Below are positions 16,063-24,950 of a DNA stretch of 64,000 bases, one piece after another. The stretch spans positions 620,001 to 684,000 of the forward strand of contig NZ_JAATJN010000001.1 in the NCBI RefSeq assembly GCF_011927955.1, in the 5' to 3' direction. Below the pieces are notes generated by a model. The model was not told the DNA's origin, did not search any database, and worked only from the letters and a program-made list of their open reading frames with translations. The position numbers and the translations under genes are program-made. How positions within the stretch are numbered: position 1 is the stretch's first letter; the number at the start of each line of letters is the position of its first letter. Source of the DNA: Brevibacterium marinum. Lineage in GTDB: Bacteria > Actinomycetota > Actinomycetes > Actinomycetales > Brevibacteriaceae.

Positions 16063-17628
16063 TCAGCCGGTGACGAGCTTGCGGGCCTCCTCCTGGTGGG
16101 CCGCGATGAGCGCTTCCTTGTCGAGCGCCAGGTTGTCCGCACCGATGGCATTGCCGTCGAGCACACGCCATTGACCTGCGACCATGACCCGATCTGCCTT
16201 CTCAGCACCGCAGAGGACGAGTGCTGGAATCGGATCGTGGGAGCCGGAGAAGGCAAGTCCGTCGAGACGGAACATCGCCAGGTCCGCCTGTTTGCCGACC
16301 TCGATGCGCCCGATATCCTCACGCCCCAGGGCAGCGGCGGATCCGCGGGTAGCCCAGTCGAGGACACGGGCGCAGGTGACGTCGTCACAGCCGTAGCGCA
16401 GACGCTGGACGTAGAGGGCCTGCCGGACCTCGCGGATGAGGTTCGAGGAGTCGTTCGATGCCGATCCGTCGACCCCGAGGCCCACACTGACCCCGGCGTC
16501 CTCGAGCTCGACGGCCCGAGCGATGCCCGACGCCAGGCGCATGTTCGACGTCGGGCAGTGTGCCACGGAGACACCGGCCGCGCCGAGGCGGGCGATCTCC
16601 TCAGCGTCGAAGTGCACACCGTGGGTCAACCAGGATCGATCATTCAGCCACCCGACCGACTCGAGGTAGTCGACGGTGCGCAGTCCGAAGCGCTCCCGGC
16701 AGAACTCCTCCTCATCGAGGGTCTCCGCAAGGTGCGTGTGGAGGCGGACACCGAGCTCATGCGCGAGGCTCGCGCTCTCGCGCATGAGCTCGGTGGTCAC
16801 GGAGAACGGCGAGCAGGGCGCGAAGCCGATCTGGACCTGCGCGCCGTCACCTCGTTCGTGATGGGCCTCGACGAGGCGGCGGGAGTCGGCGAGGATCACA
16901 TCCGGATCCTGCACGGTCCGCTGCGGCGGCAGCCCACCGTCCTTCTCCCCCAGGGACATGGATCCGCGGGTGAGCATGGCACGCATGCCGAGCTTCCTGG
17001 TCACCTCGACCTGGATGTCGATCGCTTCATCCATGCCGGACGGGAACAGATAGTGGTGATCGGCGGTGGTCGTGCAGCCGGATTCGAGCAGTTCGGCCAT
17101 CGCAACCGTCGTGGCCAGCTCGAGGGCCTTCGGTGTCAGTCTCGCCCAGACCGGATAGAGGTTGGTCAGCCACCCGAACAGCGGCAGATCCGCGACCGGA
17201 GCCCAAGCCCGGGTCAGGGTTTGGTAGAAGTGGTGGTGGGTGTTGACGAGTCCGGCAGTGATGACGTGCTGGCTGGCATCGACCACCTCGGCGATGGTCT
17301 GCGTTCCTCCTGTCGGCTCGCCGCCGGCGGGGACGAGTTCGACGATCGTCCCGGAGTCCTTGTCGATGACGATTCCGCCCGAGGCCCGGGATGGGTCGAC
17401 GTCACGGCCGAGGTGGACGGCCATGGGATTGCGGAGCCACATGGTGGAGCCGGTCGTCGGCGACGCACTCGCGGCGGGTGCCGCACTCGTGGTGGGCGTG
17501 GTGGGCACAGTGGGCGCGGTGGGCGTTGCCCTCGTGGTGGGCGCGGTGGGCGTTGCCCTCGTGGTGGGCGCGGTGGGCGCAGTCGACGTGACTGCTCGGC
17601 TTACGGTGGGTCCGCTTGCAGTTGACAT
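16063..17628 (-). CDS. 8-oxoguanine deaminase-like amidohydrolase
   Basis: A 521-residue member of the AtzB/TrzN/8-oxoguanine deaminase branch of the amidohydrolase superfamily. The metal motif NTHHHFYQTLTR (His-x-His), the later HTHLAE, THGVHF, CPTSNMRL and the metal Asp in LGVDGSASND are all present, so the enzyme looks intact. It should deaminate a purine or triazine ring in the cytosol. About 60 N-terminal residues are a low-complexity Thr/Ala/Pro/Arg extension coded by an exact 27-bp tandem repeat; the family core starts at MWLRNPMAVH (17442). The long or the short start is undecided. A nucleobase permease is divergently encoded, which supports a purine substrate. Confidence 0.82.
   Translation of the reverse strand: MSTASGPTVSRAVTSTAPTAPTTRATPTAPTTRATPTAPTVPTTPTTSAAPAASASPTTGSTMWLRNPMAVHLGRDVDPSRASGGIVIDKDSGTIVELVPAGGEPTGGTQTIAEVVDASQHVITAGLVNTHHHFYQTLTRAWAPVADLPLFGWLTNLYPVWARLTPKALELATTVAMAELLESGCTTTADHHYLFPSGMDEAIDIQVEVTRKLGMRAMLTRGSMSLGEKDGGLPPQRTVQDPDVILADSRRLVEAHHERGDGAQVQIGFAPCSPFSVTTELMRESASLAHELGVRLHTHLAETLDEEEFCRERFGLRTVDYLESVGWLNDRSWLTHGVHFDAEEIARLGAAGVSVAHCPTSNMRLASGIARAVELEDAGVSVGLGVDGSASNDSSNLIREVRQALYVQRLRYGCDDVTCARVLDWATRGSAAALGREDIGRIEVGKQADLAMFRLDGLAFSGSHDPIPALVLCGAEKADRVMVAGQWRVLDGNAIGADNLALDKEALIAAHQEEARKLVTG
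17510..17579 (-). repeat. 27-bp in-frame tandem repeat
   Basis: Two exact 27-bp units (17510-17536 and 17537-17563) and a 16-bp partial third unit encode a nine-residue Thr/Ala/Pro/Arg motif in the N-terminal extension of the amidohydrolase. The repeat length keeps the frame. It probably varies in copy number between strains. Confidence 0.85.
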
Positions 17629-18055
17629 AGGATTCGTCGCCTCTCACTGACGGTCCAGAGAACTGCGTCTCTGCTCGTACTCTGTGGCGACATCACTGGG
17701 GCGAAGCGCCACCAGCTCAGGTTTCACGGCGTCTGCTGCTCCGCCGTCCGGTGTGGTCGGGGGAATGCGCCCCAGCTGTGATCTCGGGTCTGCACCCCAG
17801 GAGAACGCTCCTCAGGTGACACTGATTTGTCCCCCGAGGCGTACACCGACAAGACTGCACTCTAGCATGTGCGAGAGATCACGAATTCAGGTTGCCAAGC
17901 TCGAAGCTTTCCCATAGCATTTTGCGATAAGGAAATATACTTTCACATGTTGAAAGTGGCGCAACCGGTCCCTCACTTGCAGTCGACCACCCTCACTGCC
18001 CTCCGGGCACGGGATCCGAGGCTGTCGCTCAGGGAAGAACTCAATGGAGAGATAG
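17629..18055. promoter_or_regulatory. Divergent control region of the purine module
   Basis: This 427-bp gap separates the amidohydrolase gene from the permease gene. A -10-like TATACT lies at 17936-17941. CTTTC (17940-17944) and GAAAG (17952-17956) are inverted around ACATGTT and overlap its downstream edge, which would suit repression. The AT-rich stretch 17905-17956 stands out from the GC-rich remainder, in which I see no gene. Confidence 0.45.
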
Positions 18056-19651
18056 ATGTCGGTATCCAAGCAGTCGTCTCAGACGAAGCGGACGAAGACG
18101 GCACGCCCGGAAGATGAGAGACTTCCGGTCGGCACGTCGTTCGCATACGGCCTGCAGCACGTTCTGACCATGTACGGCGGAATCATCGCCGTCCCCCTCA
18201 TCATCGGCAAGGCCGCCGGGCTCGATGGCGGCGGAATCAGCGTGCTCATCGCATCATGTCTCTTCATGGGCGGCCTGGCCACCATCCTGCAGTCGTTCGG
18301 CGTCCCGTTCTTCGGCTCGCAGCTGCCTCTGGTCCAGGGTGTGTCCTTTGCCGGCGTCGCGACCATGACGTCGATCCTCGCAGGTGGCGATGGACTGCCG
18401 GAGGTCTTCGGCGCAGTCCTTGTCGCCTCGGCGGTCGGTCTCATCGTCGCCCCGGCCTTCGCACTCATCGTCAAATTCTTCCCACCGGTGGTGACAGGCA
18501 CCGTCATCACGACGATCGGCCTCTCACTCATGCCGGTTGCCGCCGGTTGGGCGATGGGCGGCGACGCCGAGGCAGCCGATTACGGCAGCAGTCGGAATAT
18601 CCTCATCGCCGTCGGCACCCTCGCCGTCGTTCTCATTCTGAGCAGGGTCCCCGTGGCAATGGTCTCCCGTCTTTCGATCCTCTTGGCAATCGTCGTCGGC
18701 ACCCTCGTCTGCCTCGTCTTCGGCTGGGCCGACTTCTCCCATGTGCTCGACCGCGGAGTCTTCGCGTTCCCCGAGCCCTTCGCGTTCGGTATGCCGACCT
18801 TCTCCGCGGCGGCGATCATATCGATGTTCATCGTCATCATCGTCACCTTCGCCGAGACCACCGCAGACATCATCGCGGTGGGCGAGGTCGTAAGGACCAA
18901 GGTCGACTCCAAACGGATCTCCAACGGCCTGCGGGCGGACATGCTGTCATCAGCGGTGTCTCCGATCTTCAACTCATTCACCCAGTCGGCCTTCGCTCAG
19001 AACGTGGGCCTCGTCGCGATCACCGGAGTGAAGTCCCGGTTCGTCGTCACCGCCGGCGGTGTGATCCTCGTCGTGCTCGGTCTGCTGCCCGTCATGGGCG
19101 GGGTAGTTGCGGCCATCCCCTCCCCCGTTCTCGGCGGCGCGGGCATCGTTCTCTTCGGCACCGTCGCAGCTTCGGGCATTCGCACGCTGTCCAAGGTCGA
19201 GTACGAGGGCAATCTCAACATGATCCTCGTCGCGGTGTCACTGGCGTTCGGCATCATCCCGGTCGTCGAGCCTGACTTCTACAACTCATTCCCATCGTGG
19301 GTCGGCATCATCCTCCACTCGGGAATCTCCTCGGCGACCATCATGGCCGTGCTGCTCAACCTGGTCTTCAACCACATCGGTGTGAGGAGCAAGGACCGCA
19401 GCGATCGCTCCGTGTTCGTCGCGGGCACCGGTCGCGTCATCCGCAGACACGAACTCGAGCGACTCATCAACCATGAGGCGCTCCTCGCCGAAGGAGACAC
19501 CGTCAAGGACGGCAAGATCGTCGACTGCAACGGCGAGGAGGTCCCCGTCGTCACCGAGCACCAGCATGAAAAGGTCGTCGAGGCCATCAACAGCGGCGAG
19601 GCGCAGACCCAAGACGACGTACGCCGAGTGATCCAGGAGAACGAGGACTGA
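18056..19651 (+). CDS. NCS2-family uracil/xanthine permease
   Basis: A 531-residue nucleobase:cation symporter-2 of the inner membrane. The opening FAYGLQHVLTMYGGIIAVPLIIG and the QLPLVQGVSFAGVATM segment are family signatures. The substrate-binding region has FAETTADIIAVGEVV, and the NCS2 motif QNVGLVAITGVKSR is present. About 12-14 membrane helices precede a roughly 90-residue charged cytoplasmic tail. GGAGAG stands before the ATG. The divergent 8-oxoguanine-deaminase-like gene suggests uptake of xanthine, guanine or an oxidised purine rather than uracil. Confidence 0.9.
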   Translation: MSVSKQSSQTKRTKTARPEDERLPVGTSFAYGLQHVLTMYGGIIAVPLIIGKAAGLDGGGISVLIASCLFMGGLATILQSFGVPFFGSQLPLVQGVSFAGVATMTSILAGGDGLPEVFGAVLVASAVGLIVAPAFALIVKFFPPVVTGTVITTIGLSLMPVAAGWAMGGDAEAADYGSSRNILIAVGTLAVVLILSRVPVAMVSRLSILLAIVVGTLVCLVFGWADFSHVLDRGVFAFPEPFAFGMPTFSAAAIISMFIVIIVTFAETTADIIAVGEVVRTKVDSKRISNGLRADMLSSAVSPIFNSFTQSAFAQNVGLVAITGVKSRFVVTAGGVILVVLGLLPVMGGVVAAIPSPVLGGAGIVLFGTVAASGIRTLSKVEYEGNLNMILVAVSLAFGIIPVVEPDFYNSFPSWVGIILHSGISSATIMAVLLNLVFNHIGVRSKDRSDRSVFVAGTGRVIRRHELERLINHEALLAEGDTVKDGKIVDCNGEEVPVVTEHQHEKVVEAINSGEAQTQDDVRRVIQENED

Positions 19652-19734
19652 CTTCCTGGCTGCGTCTGGAGACTGCCCCTCTCGCTGCGTCTGAAGATCG
19701 CTGTGTCTGGAGGCTGTCCCGTCAGCGATCGTGC

Positions 19735-21891
19735 TCAGAATGGCGGCGGCCCGCCGGAGTCCCAGATCCATTCGTTCTTGCTCGCGAAGGCGCTGATCAT
19801 CGGATCGTTCTTCACCCATCCTGGCCGACCGGCGGCCGCCTCGGGACCTGGGCGCTCCTCAGAAATTCGGATATCGCCGTGCGATGCTCCGTCCTGTGGC
19901 GGTGAATCCAGTCTTGGTGCGTTAGGTGATCGGGTGCCCTGTGTTGATGTGTTCGGTGATCGGGCGTTTCGGGATGGGTCGCCTCGGAACCGGTCATCCG
20001 ATTCGGGTGGATCGGAAGGCTCGGCTTCTCGCTGTCTCATCGCGTCGAACAATTTCGCATGAGCTGCGTTGATCGGATGGTCGCCGGGAGCTGATTCGGT
20101 GGTGATTCCGTGTCGGAACACGTATTCCAACACTCCAGTGTGGGACATGCGGACCGAGTACTTGCGATCGGTTTTTGCTTGGTGATGCAGTTTGCATAAG
20201 CAATGCAGGTTGTTGAATTGAGTGAGTCCGCCGCTCCCGGGGCGATCATGGTCAAAGGGGATGAGGTGGTCGATCTCCGTGTTCTCTGACCGCCGTGTGC
20301 AACCCGGAATCGTGCATGTCTGCCATTTCGCGATAAGAGTCTGCCGGACACTTATCGGTATCTGATAGGTGGTGGCCTTTGCATCGACCGGTGTTCCGGT
20401 GGCCGGATCGGTGAGGATCCGGGACCATGATTTCGAATGGCCAGCGATCCGTCGCGCCGTGTCGGCTGGGATCGGGGAGCCGTCGGAGAACACACCTGGC
20501 AGATCCGACTCGCCGGCCAGAGTGAGAAAGGGGACCGTCGTGATCATCTTCGCCTGAGATTCGAGCCATTGTCCGTGGGTCGGCATCCGCAGAACGACTT
20601 CTGCCTCCAGCCCATCGTCGTCCTCTTCCGCATCCGCTGAGGCGTTCGCGATTCCCTCTTTCACTGCGTTGACGACATCGGCGGGAGCCAAAGACGCATC
20701 AGTGGGCACGTCGAGGGGAATTTCCCGTGTCTCGGTCTCTCCGGTCGTCGTGTTGTTGGAGGTGACCCGGATGTTGAGCTGGGGGCATGTCCGTGTGAGG
20801 ATGTCGAACATCAGCGCATCGATGCCTCGATTGTCGTCGATCGAGATTCCAGGCTTCACCTGATCGCTGAACGGTGCGACGTTGCCCGAACGAATCGCTC
20901 GTGCGAATGCGGCGATCCGAATGTAGCAGGCCTGCAGCTCGGGCGCCGGCCCCGTCAGCGTGAGGCAAGCAGTTCCGTCGTCACCGGTGGTGATGTCGAC
21001 GCGACGACGCTTGCTCGCCTCTTCGACGCGCTCCTCGAGCGGCTCGAGCACAGCGATCTTCATTCCCAAAGACTTCTTGAATGTCTCGAGAGTGATGTCC
21101 GCGCGACGATCCGCGAGATAGTCGTCGACAGAGGGTAGGTTCTTGAATTTCACGTCGCGGCAGGCATGCGCGGCGGCGTTGACGTGCTCGATTGTGAATT
21201 CTCCCGCGAGACACCGTGCGTGGAATTTGGGGAGCCCGTGTATGAGCGTCATCGCGGATGTGATCTGGGTATACGCTCGCGCAGTGGTCGTGCCGAGGAT
21301 CGTGGTGAACTCGGCGATGTCTTCGGCTTGCGAAAGGTCATGCACCCAGCCGTAGAAGGTCTGGTCCAGCCTGAATCGTGGGAAGTTCGACAGACGGTTC
21401 CGCTCGTCCTTCGGTTCTTCCGGTGCCCTTTCAGCTGCCTTCTCCGGTGTCGTCTCTGTTGTCTTCGCACCGGATGTACATGCGGACTGCTGGTATCTGC
21501 GGACTGTGTCCGCGATGCCGACGTGGGCGTAGGGACGGCCGGGGGTGGGATTGAAGAGATTGAGATTCTCAACAACCTCATTGAAGAACAGCTCAGCAGA
21601 CACATCCAAGGCCGACAGCTGCGCGCGATCGCTGGCTGCGAACACCTCGGCAGCCTCGGCGAAAGGGGAGTCTGCATCGATGTGAAGACGCCTGGCCGAT
21701 TTGGACCGATCACCAGGGGCAGAGGGCCCTCCGTCGGAGACTTCGGCAGACGCGTCGCCGGCAGCATGTGATCGACGAGATTCCTCGGAGACTGCCGATC
21801 GGTCTGACTCGGATCCGGCACTGGAGGAGGTTCCCTGTGAGTCACGGGCAGGTTCGGAAGCGGTGCTGTCGGAATCGGAGGGGTGCTTCAC
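19735..21891 (-). CDS. DUF222/HNH endonuclease domain protein
   Basis: A 718-residue protein of the actinobacterial 13E12-repeat family. The N-terminal 70 residues are Ser/Asp-rich and disordered. The DUF222 helical region follows (about 80-400). The HNH nuclease motif is near residues 555-605: CTIPGCTRRSENTEIDHLIP, then the Asn of FNNLHCLCKLHHQAKT. Two CxxC-like pairs may hold zinc. Members are abundant and multicopy in actinobacteria and their role is unknown; mobility or restriction functions have been proposed for HNH proteins in general. The gene stands alone, convergent with the permease, and its upstream flank (21930-22030) is conspicuously AT-rich for this genome. Confidence 0.88.
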   Translation of the reverse strand: MKHPSDSDSTASEPARDSQGTSSSAGSESDRSAVSEESRRSHAAGDASAEVSDGGPSAPGDRSKSARRLHIDADSPFAEAAEVFAASDRAQLSALDVSAELFFNEVVENLNLFNPTPGRPYAHVGIADTVRRYQQSACTSGAKTTETTPEKAAERAPEEPKDERNRLSNFPRFRLDQTFYGWVHDLSQAEDIAEFTTILGTTTARAYTQITSAMTLIHGLPKFHARCLAGEFTIEHVNAAAHACRDVKFKNLPSVDDYLADRRADITLETFKKSLGMKIAVLEPLEERVEEASKRRRVDITTGDDGTACLTLTGPAPELQACYIRIAAFARAIRSGNVAPFSDQVKPGISIDDNRGIDALMFDILTRTCPQLNIRVTSNNTTTGETETREIPLDVPTDASLAPADVVNAVKEGIANASADAEEDDDGLEAEVVLRMPTHGQWLESQAKMITTVPFLTLAGESDLPGVFSDGSPIPADTARRIAGHSKSWSRILTDPATGTPVDAKATTYQIPISVRQTLIAKWQTCTIPGCTRRSENTEIDHLIPFDHDRPGSGGLTQFNNLHCLCKLHHQAKTDRKYSVRMSHTGVLEYVFRHGITTESAPGDHPINAAHAKLFDAMRQREAEPSDPPESDDRFRGDPSRNARSPNTSTQGTRSPNAPRLDSPPQDGASHGDIRISEERPGPEAAAGRPGWVKNDPMISAFASKNEWIWDSGGPPPF

Positions 21892-22100
21892 TGGTGGTCA
21901 CCTGCTCTTCACTTCGGTGTGAGTGCTTACCTCAATTCTAGTCGCTGACGCTTGGAATTAACATCACGATACGATAACAAACCATAATATGTTTCGATCG
22001 ACAATCGATCACTATAGGACTGCAATCTCGTTTCCAGTGATCGTCAGAGCCCGCGAATGCTCGTTGGGGCGCCCAATGGTTCATCGAGAGCACCCGCCGG

Positions 22101-22808
22101 TCAGCCGAGTGCCCGCGAAGGTTCGCTGGAAGCCTGCAGGAGCAGTCCCGGCAGCTGATCCATCGAGGTGAAGATCTCGTGGGCGCCGACGTTCTGCAGC
22201 GCCTCGGGACGCTGGTGAACCGGCGAATCGGGACAGAATCCGAGCACGTGCGCGTCGGCCGCGACCCCCGCGGCGACACCTGTCGGTGAGTCCTCGATAA
22301 CCGCGGTCGCAGCGGGGTCGACGCCCAGAGCGTCAGCCGCCGCCAAATACACATCCGGGGCCGGCTTGGACCGCGGCACCTCCATCCCGGAGAAGATCCG
22401 GCCGTCGAAGACGTCGAAGAGCCCGATCTTATGCAGCTGCAGGTTGATCTTGGGTCGGTCGGCGCTCGATGCGCACGCGAGCCGACCGGGGTAGGCGGCG
22501 GCAAGGGCACGCACCGCCTCGGCGACTCCTGGGATCGCTTCCAGCGAAGCCTCGAGGGCGTCGTTGCGTCGGCTGCGGAACCGGCTCAGCCACTCGGCGT
22601 CGATGCGGACACCTGAATGCTCCTCGATGACGTCCGCCTCGTCGCGGAGCATCTTCCCGACGAACCGGGCAACGCATTCCTCCCGCGAGATCTGCCATCC
22701 CATCTCATTGAGCATCTCCCACAGAACCGTGTTCGTCAGACGCTCCGAATCGACGAGTACCCCGTCGCAGTCGAACAGCACAGCAGCATATTTCGGTTTC
22801 AGATCCAT
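22101..22808 (-). CDS. HAD-superfamily phosphatase (beta-phosphoglucomutase-like)
   Basis: A 235-residue HAD subfamily IA hydrolase. Motif I is FDCDGVLVDSE (nucleophile Asp and acid Asp), motif II is ASSADR, motif III Lys is in RSKPAPDVYL and motif IV is VIEDSPTGV. The helical cap lies between residues 20 and 80. The sequence pattern SKPAPD-ED-SPTG is that of sugar-phosphate phosphatases and beta-phosphoglucomutases. No sugar gene is adjacent, so the substrate is open. The gene appears monocistronic. Confidence 0.87.
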   Translation of the reverse strand: MDLKPKYAAVLFDCDGVLVDSERLTNTVLWEMLNEMGWQISREECVARFVGKMLRDEADVIEEHSGVRIDAEWLSRFRSRRNDALEASLEAIPGVAEAVRALAAAYPGRLACASSADRPKINLQLHKIGLFDVFDGRIFSGMEVPRSKPAPDVYLAAADALGVDPAATAVIEDSPTGVAAGVAADAHVLGFCPDSPVHQRPEALQNVGAHEIFTSMDQLPGLLLQASSEPSRALG

Positions 22809-22951
22809 ACCCCGATTCTGTCACCCGGCACTGACCAGACCCAGCCCGGCCGGTCAACAGACACGACCCTGCCCGGCAGCCCGATAGACCTGACCGCCCC
22901 AGCCCTACCGGCCGATAGAACCTACCGGCCGATACCACGTTGCCCTGCCGA

Positions 22952-23701
22952 TCACCCGAACGAGAACGTCGATGCGGAGTACAGGATGGATGCCGAGGCG
23001 AGCGCGCAGACGATGATGACAAGCGCGAACAGGCTCAGCCAGGCACCCGCGGGCAGGCTCGACCCCTGGGCGAGGATATAGGCGTCGGACTGCTGGATCC
23101 GACGCCTGCGGGTGTGCACGCGGATGACCTTGACGAGGTCCTTGAGTGAGCCGATGGCCAGCGCCGTTCCCAGACCGGCCACGAAGACGGAGATCCATTC
23201 GACCGGCAGGAACACGACGACGAGTTGCGCGGCGACGGCCGTGACTACGGCGATCGCGGCACCTGCGAGGTTGCGAATGAAGATGAGAGCGACCAACAGG
23301 ATGAGCGCACCGAGCGACAGAGCCAACGGTGCCCAACCTTGAGTCGCAGAGGTGATGAGGACCAATCCGAGGACGCCGGGTGCCGGATAGCCCCAGAAAC
23401 CCGCCCACGTCGCGGAGAAACCGACCTTGCCGAAGGAGTTCATCTGCCCGGAGTGGTCGAAATTCAGCGAGATCCCCTTGACGACGCGGCCGGTCATCAG
23501 CGCGGCGAAGGCGTGGCCGAGTTCGTGCACGAAGGTGACGAACATGCCGAAGAAGCGCCAGATCCCGGGTGCCAGAGTCACCACCAGGGGGATCCCGATG
23601 ACAAGCAGCAGCTGCACGGCATCGGGTTCCAGTCCGTCCTGGCGTCCGAAGCCCGACGTGATCGCATCCCACCAGGTCGCTATGCCCTGTTTCAGATCCA
23701 C
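22952..23701 (-). CDS. M50B-like membrane metallopeptidase
   Basis: A 249-residue membrane protein. The zinc motif HELGH lies in FVTFVHELGHAFAALMTGR near residues 58-62, inside a hydrophobic segment, and about six further helices follow. NFDHSGQMNS and the AGFWGYPAPG block match the M50B-like family found across actinobacteria. A third zinc ligand of the NxxPxxxLDG type, needed in S2P proteases, is not evident, so proteolytic activity is uncertain. The gene is single, with 143 bp to the HAD gene downstream. Confidence 0.8.
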   Translation of the reverse strand: MDLKQGIATWWDAITSGFGRQDGLEPDAVQLLLVIGIPLVVTLAPGIWRFFGMFVTFVHELGHAFAALMTGRVVKGISLNFDHSGQMNSFGKVGFSATWAGFWGYPAPGVLGLVLITSATQGWAPLALSLGALILLVALIFIRNLAGAAIAVVTAVAAQLVVVFLPVEWISVFVAGLGTALAIGSLKDLVKVIRVHTRRRRIQQSDAYILAQGSSLPAGAWLSLFALVIIVCALASASILYSASTFSFG

Positions 23702-23849
23702 GCCGTCACCTCCGTCATCGGCTGCTCGTCCATAGCGGCCCAGTCTAGGAACCGAGTCTGAGTGAAGCCCTCAGGGTCGCCGACCATGTGATCGAACTCT
23801 CCGTGCCGGCGTCTTCCCCCGAGTGCGCCCCGACTCTAGAGTTCCTCTA

Positions 23850-24590
23850 GTGCCGACCACTGACGCCCTCCTCTCATTCCTCGCCGCCGCGCTCGTCATC
23901 ATCGTGATCCCCGGGCCCACGGTGCTCTTCGTCATCGGTCAATCGCTGTCGCACGGCAGACGCTCAGGCCTGACGAGCGTGCTCGGCGGCAGCGTCGGAA
24001 TCATCCCGATCATCGTGGCCGTGGCGTTCGGCGTGGGCACCGTCGTCGCCCAATCGGTCGTCATCTTCACCGTCGTCAAAATTCTCGGCGCCGCCTATCT
24101 CGTCTACCTGGGCGTTCAGGGCATCCGACACCGCAAGGTCGGCAACGACGTTCCCGTGGACCCATCGACCGCGCCCGCCGACGACGGGTCGACGCCACTT
24201 GCACCCGGAGTCGCCGCTGATCCCGAGACCGCGGCGGATCCCGGGGCCGCCGCAGCCTCGTTCGTCCCCGCTGGTCACGAGATCACCTATCGATCGATGT
24301 TCATGCAGGGCTTCATCGTCGGCATCTCGAACCCGAAGACGATCATCTTCTTCGTCGCGGCCCTTCCCCAGTTCGTCTCCCTCGAGGCAGGTCATGTGCC
24401 GCTCCAGATGATCTGCCTCGGCCTCCTCTTCCAAGCCCTCGCCTTGTTCTCGGACGGATCCTGGGCCTTCATCGCCGGGACCGCACGCAGCTGGTTCGCT
24501 CGCTCGCCGAGGCGCATGTCGCGCATCCGTGGAATCGGCGGCGGCATGCTCGTCGGCCTGGGCGGAACGCTGGCGTTCGCAAGCCAGTAG
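23850..24590 (+). CDS. LysE-family exporter
   Basis: A 246-residue amino-acid or homoserine-lactone type exporter of the LysE/RhtB family. The N-terminal signature is LVIIVIPGPTVLFVIGQSLSHGRR with GLTSVLGGSVG. Six membrane segments are visible, and SNPKTIIFFVAALPQF is the second conserved block. A roughly 60-residue hydrophilic Asp/Ala/Pro-rich loop after helix 3 is longer than usual. The GTG at 23850 gives a family-like N-terminus; a GTG nine codons earlier is also open. No regulator is adjacent, so the substrate cannot be guessed. Confidence 0.85.
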   Translation: MPTTDALLSFLAAALVIIVIPGPTVLFVIGQSLSHGRRSGLTSVLGGSVGIIPIIVAVAFGVGTVVAQSVVIFTVVKILGAAYLVYLGVQGIRHRKVGNDVPVDPSTAPADDGSTPLAPGVAADPETAADPGAAAASFVPAGHEITYRSMFMQGFIVGISNPKTIIFFVAALPQFVSLEAGHVPLQMICLGLLFQALALFSDGSWAFIAGTARSWFARSPRRMSRIRGIGGGMLVGLGGTLAFASQ

Positions 24591-24592
24591 GA

Positions 24593-24666
24593 GCCATATC
24601 TGCCGGCAGGAACCTTCCCTGCCGACAAGGACCTTCCCCGCCGACAGGGACCTTACCTGCCGGTAG
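24593..24666. repeat. Degenerate tandem repeat after the LysE gene
   Basis: Three to four imperfect units of about 22-24 bp, built on CTGCCGACA and GGAACCTT or GGACCTT, fill the space between the LysE stop codon and the palindromic element at 24669. They have no coding potential. The same kind of degenerate post-stop repeat occurs elsewhere in the window. Confidence 0.55.
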
Positions 24667-24668
24667 TT

Positions 24669-24714
24669 GTGGGCTTCCGGTCGAGAATCGTTGAATTCTC
24701 GACCGAAAGTCCAC
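24669..24714. repeat. Palindromic intergenic element, copy A
   Basis: The left arm GTGGGCTTCCGGTCGAGAAT (24669-24688) and the right arm at 24695-24714 are complementary except at two positions, with a 6-base loop. The element lies between the convergent LysE gene and the transporter remnant and could terminate both. With 8-9 flanking bases it resembles copy B at 27455-27500 (about 42 of 55 bases by eye). TGTGGGC-N4-GGTCGA is shared with the copy at 63397-63448. Confidence 0.75.
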
Positions 24715-24950
24715 TATGACGACTGGTTCGAGAAAGCGGCGTCGAAGGAAACGCCCGCTCTCATCCACAGCAGCCCACGGATACTGACGACCGCCTCGGC
24801 GGCACTGTTCTCTCCGACGAGTCCGTGGACCGTGCCGGCGCGCACCTCGATCGCGATGTCGTGCAGCACTTCGACTCCGAAGAACTGTTTGCGGATCCCC
24901 GTGAAGCTGAGCACCGGTGTGTCTTCGCTGGGCCGGGTCTCTTCGGTCAC
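24714..24950 (-). pseudogene. Truncated sugar ABC transporter ATP-binding protein
   Basis: The first 40 or so codons match the start of an RbsA/MglA-type ATPase: LSFTGIRKQFFGVEVLHDI, then VHGLVGENSA, where the Walker A motif should continue as GKST. The sequence instead switches to unrelated codons (AEAVVSIRG) and stops. The GTG start overlaps the Gfo/Idh stop as GTGA, which shows that it was once the next gene of that operon. Permease and binding-protein genes that normally follow are absent. This is a deletion scar: the protein cannot bind ATP. Confidence 0.82.

Noticed and set aside
15688-17625. A 645-codon plus-strand frame opposite the amidohydrolase
   Set aside because: Antisense of a protein with all amidohydrolase metal motifs; the apparent start lies in another real gene.
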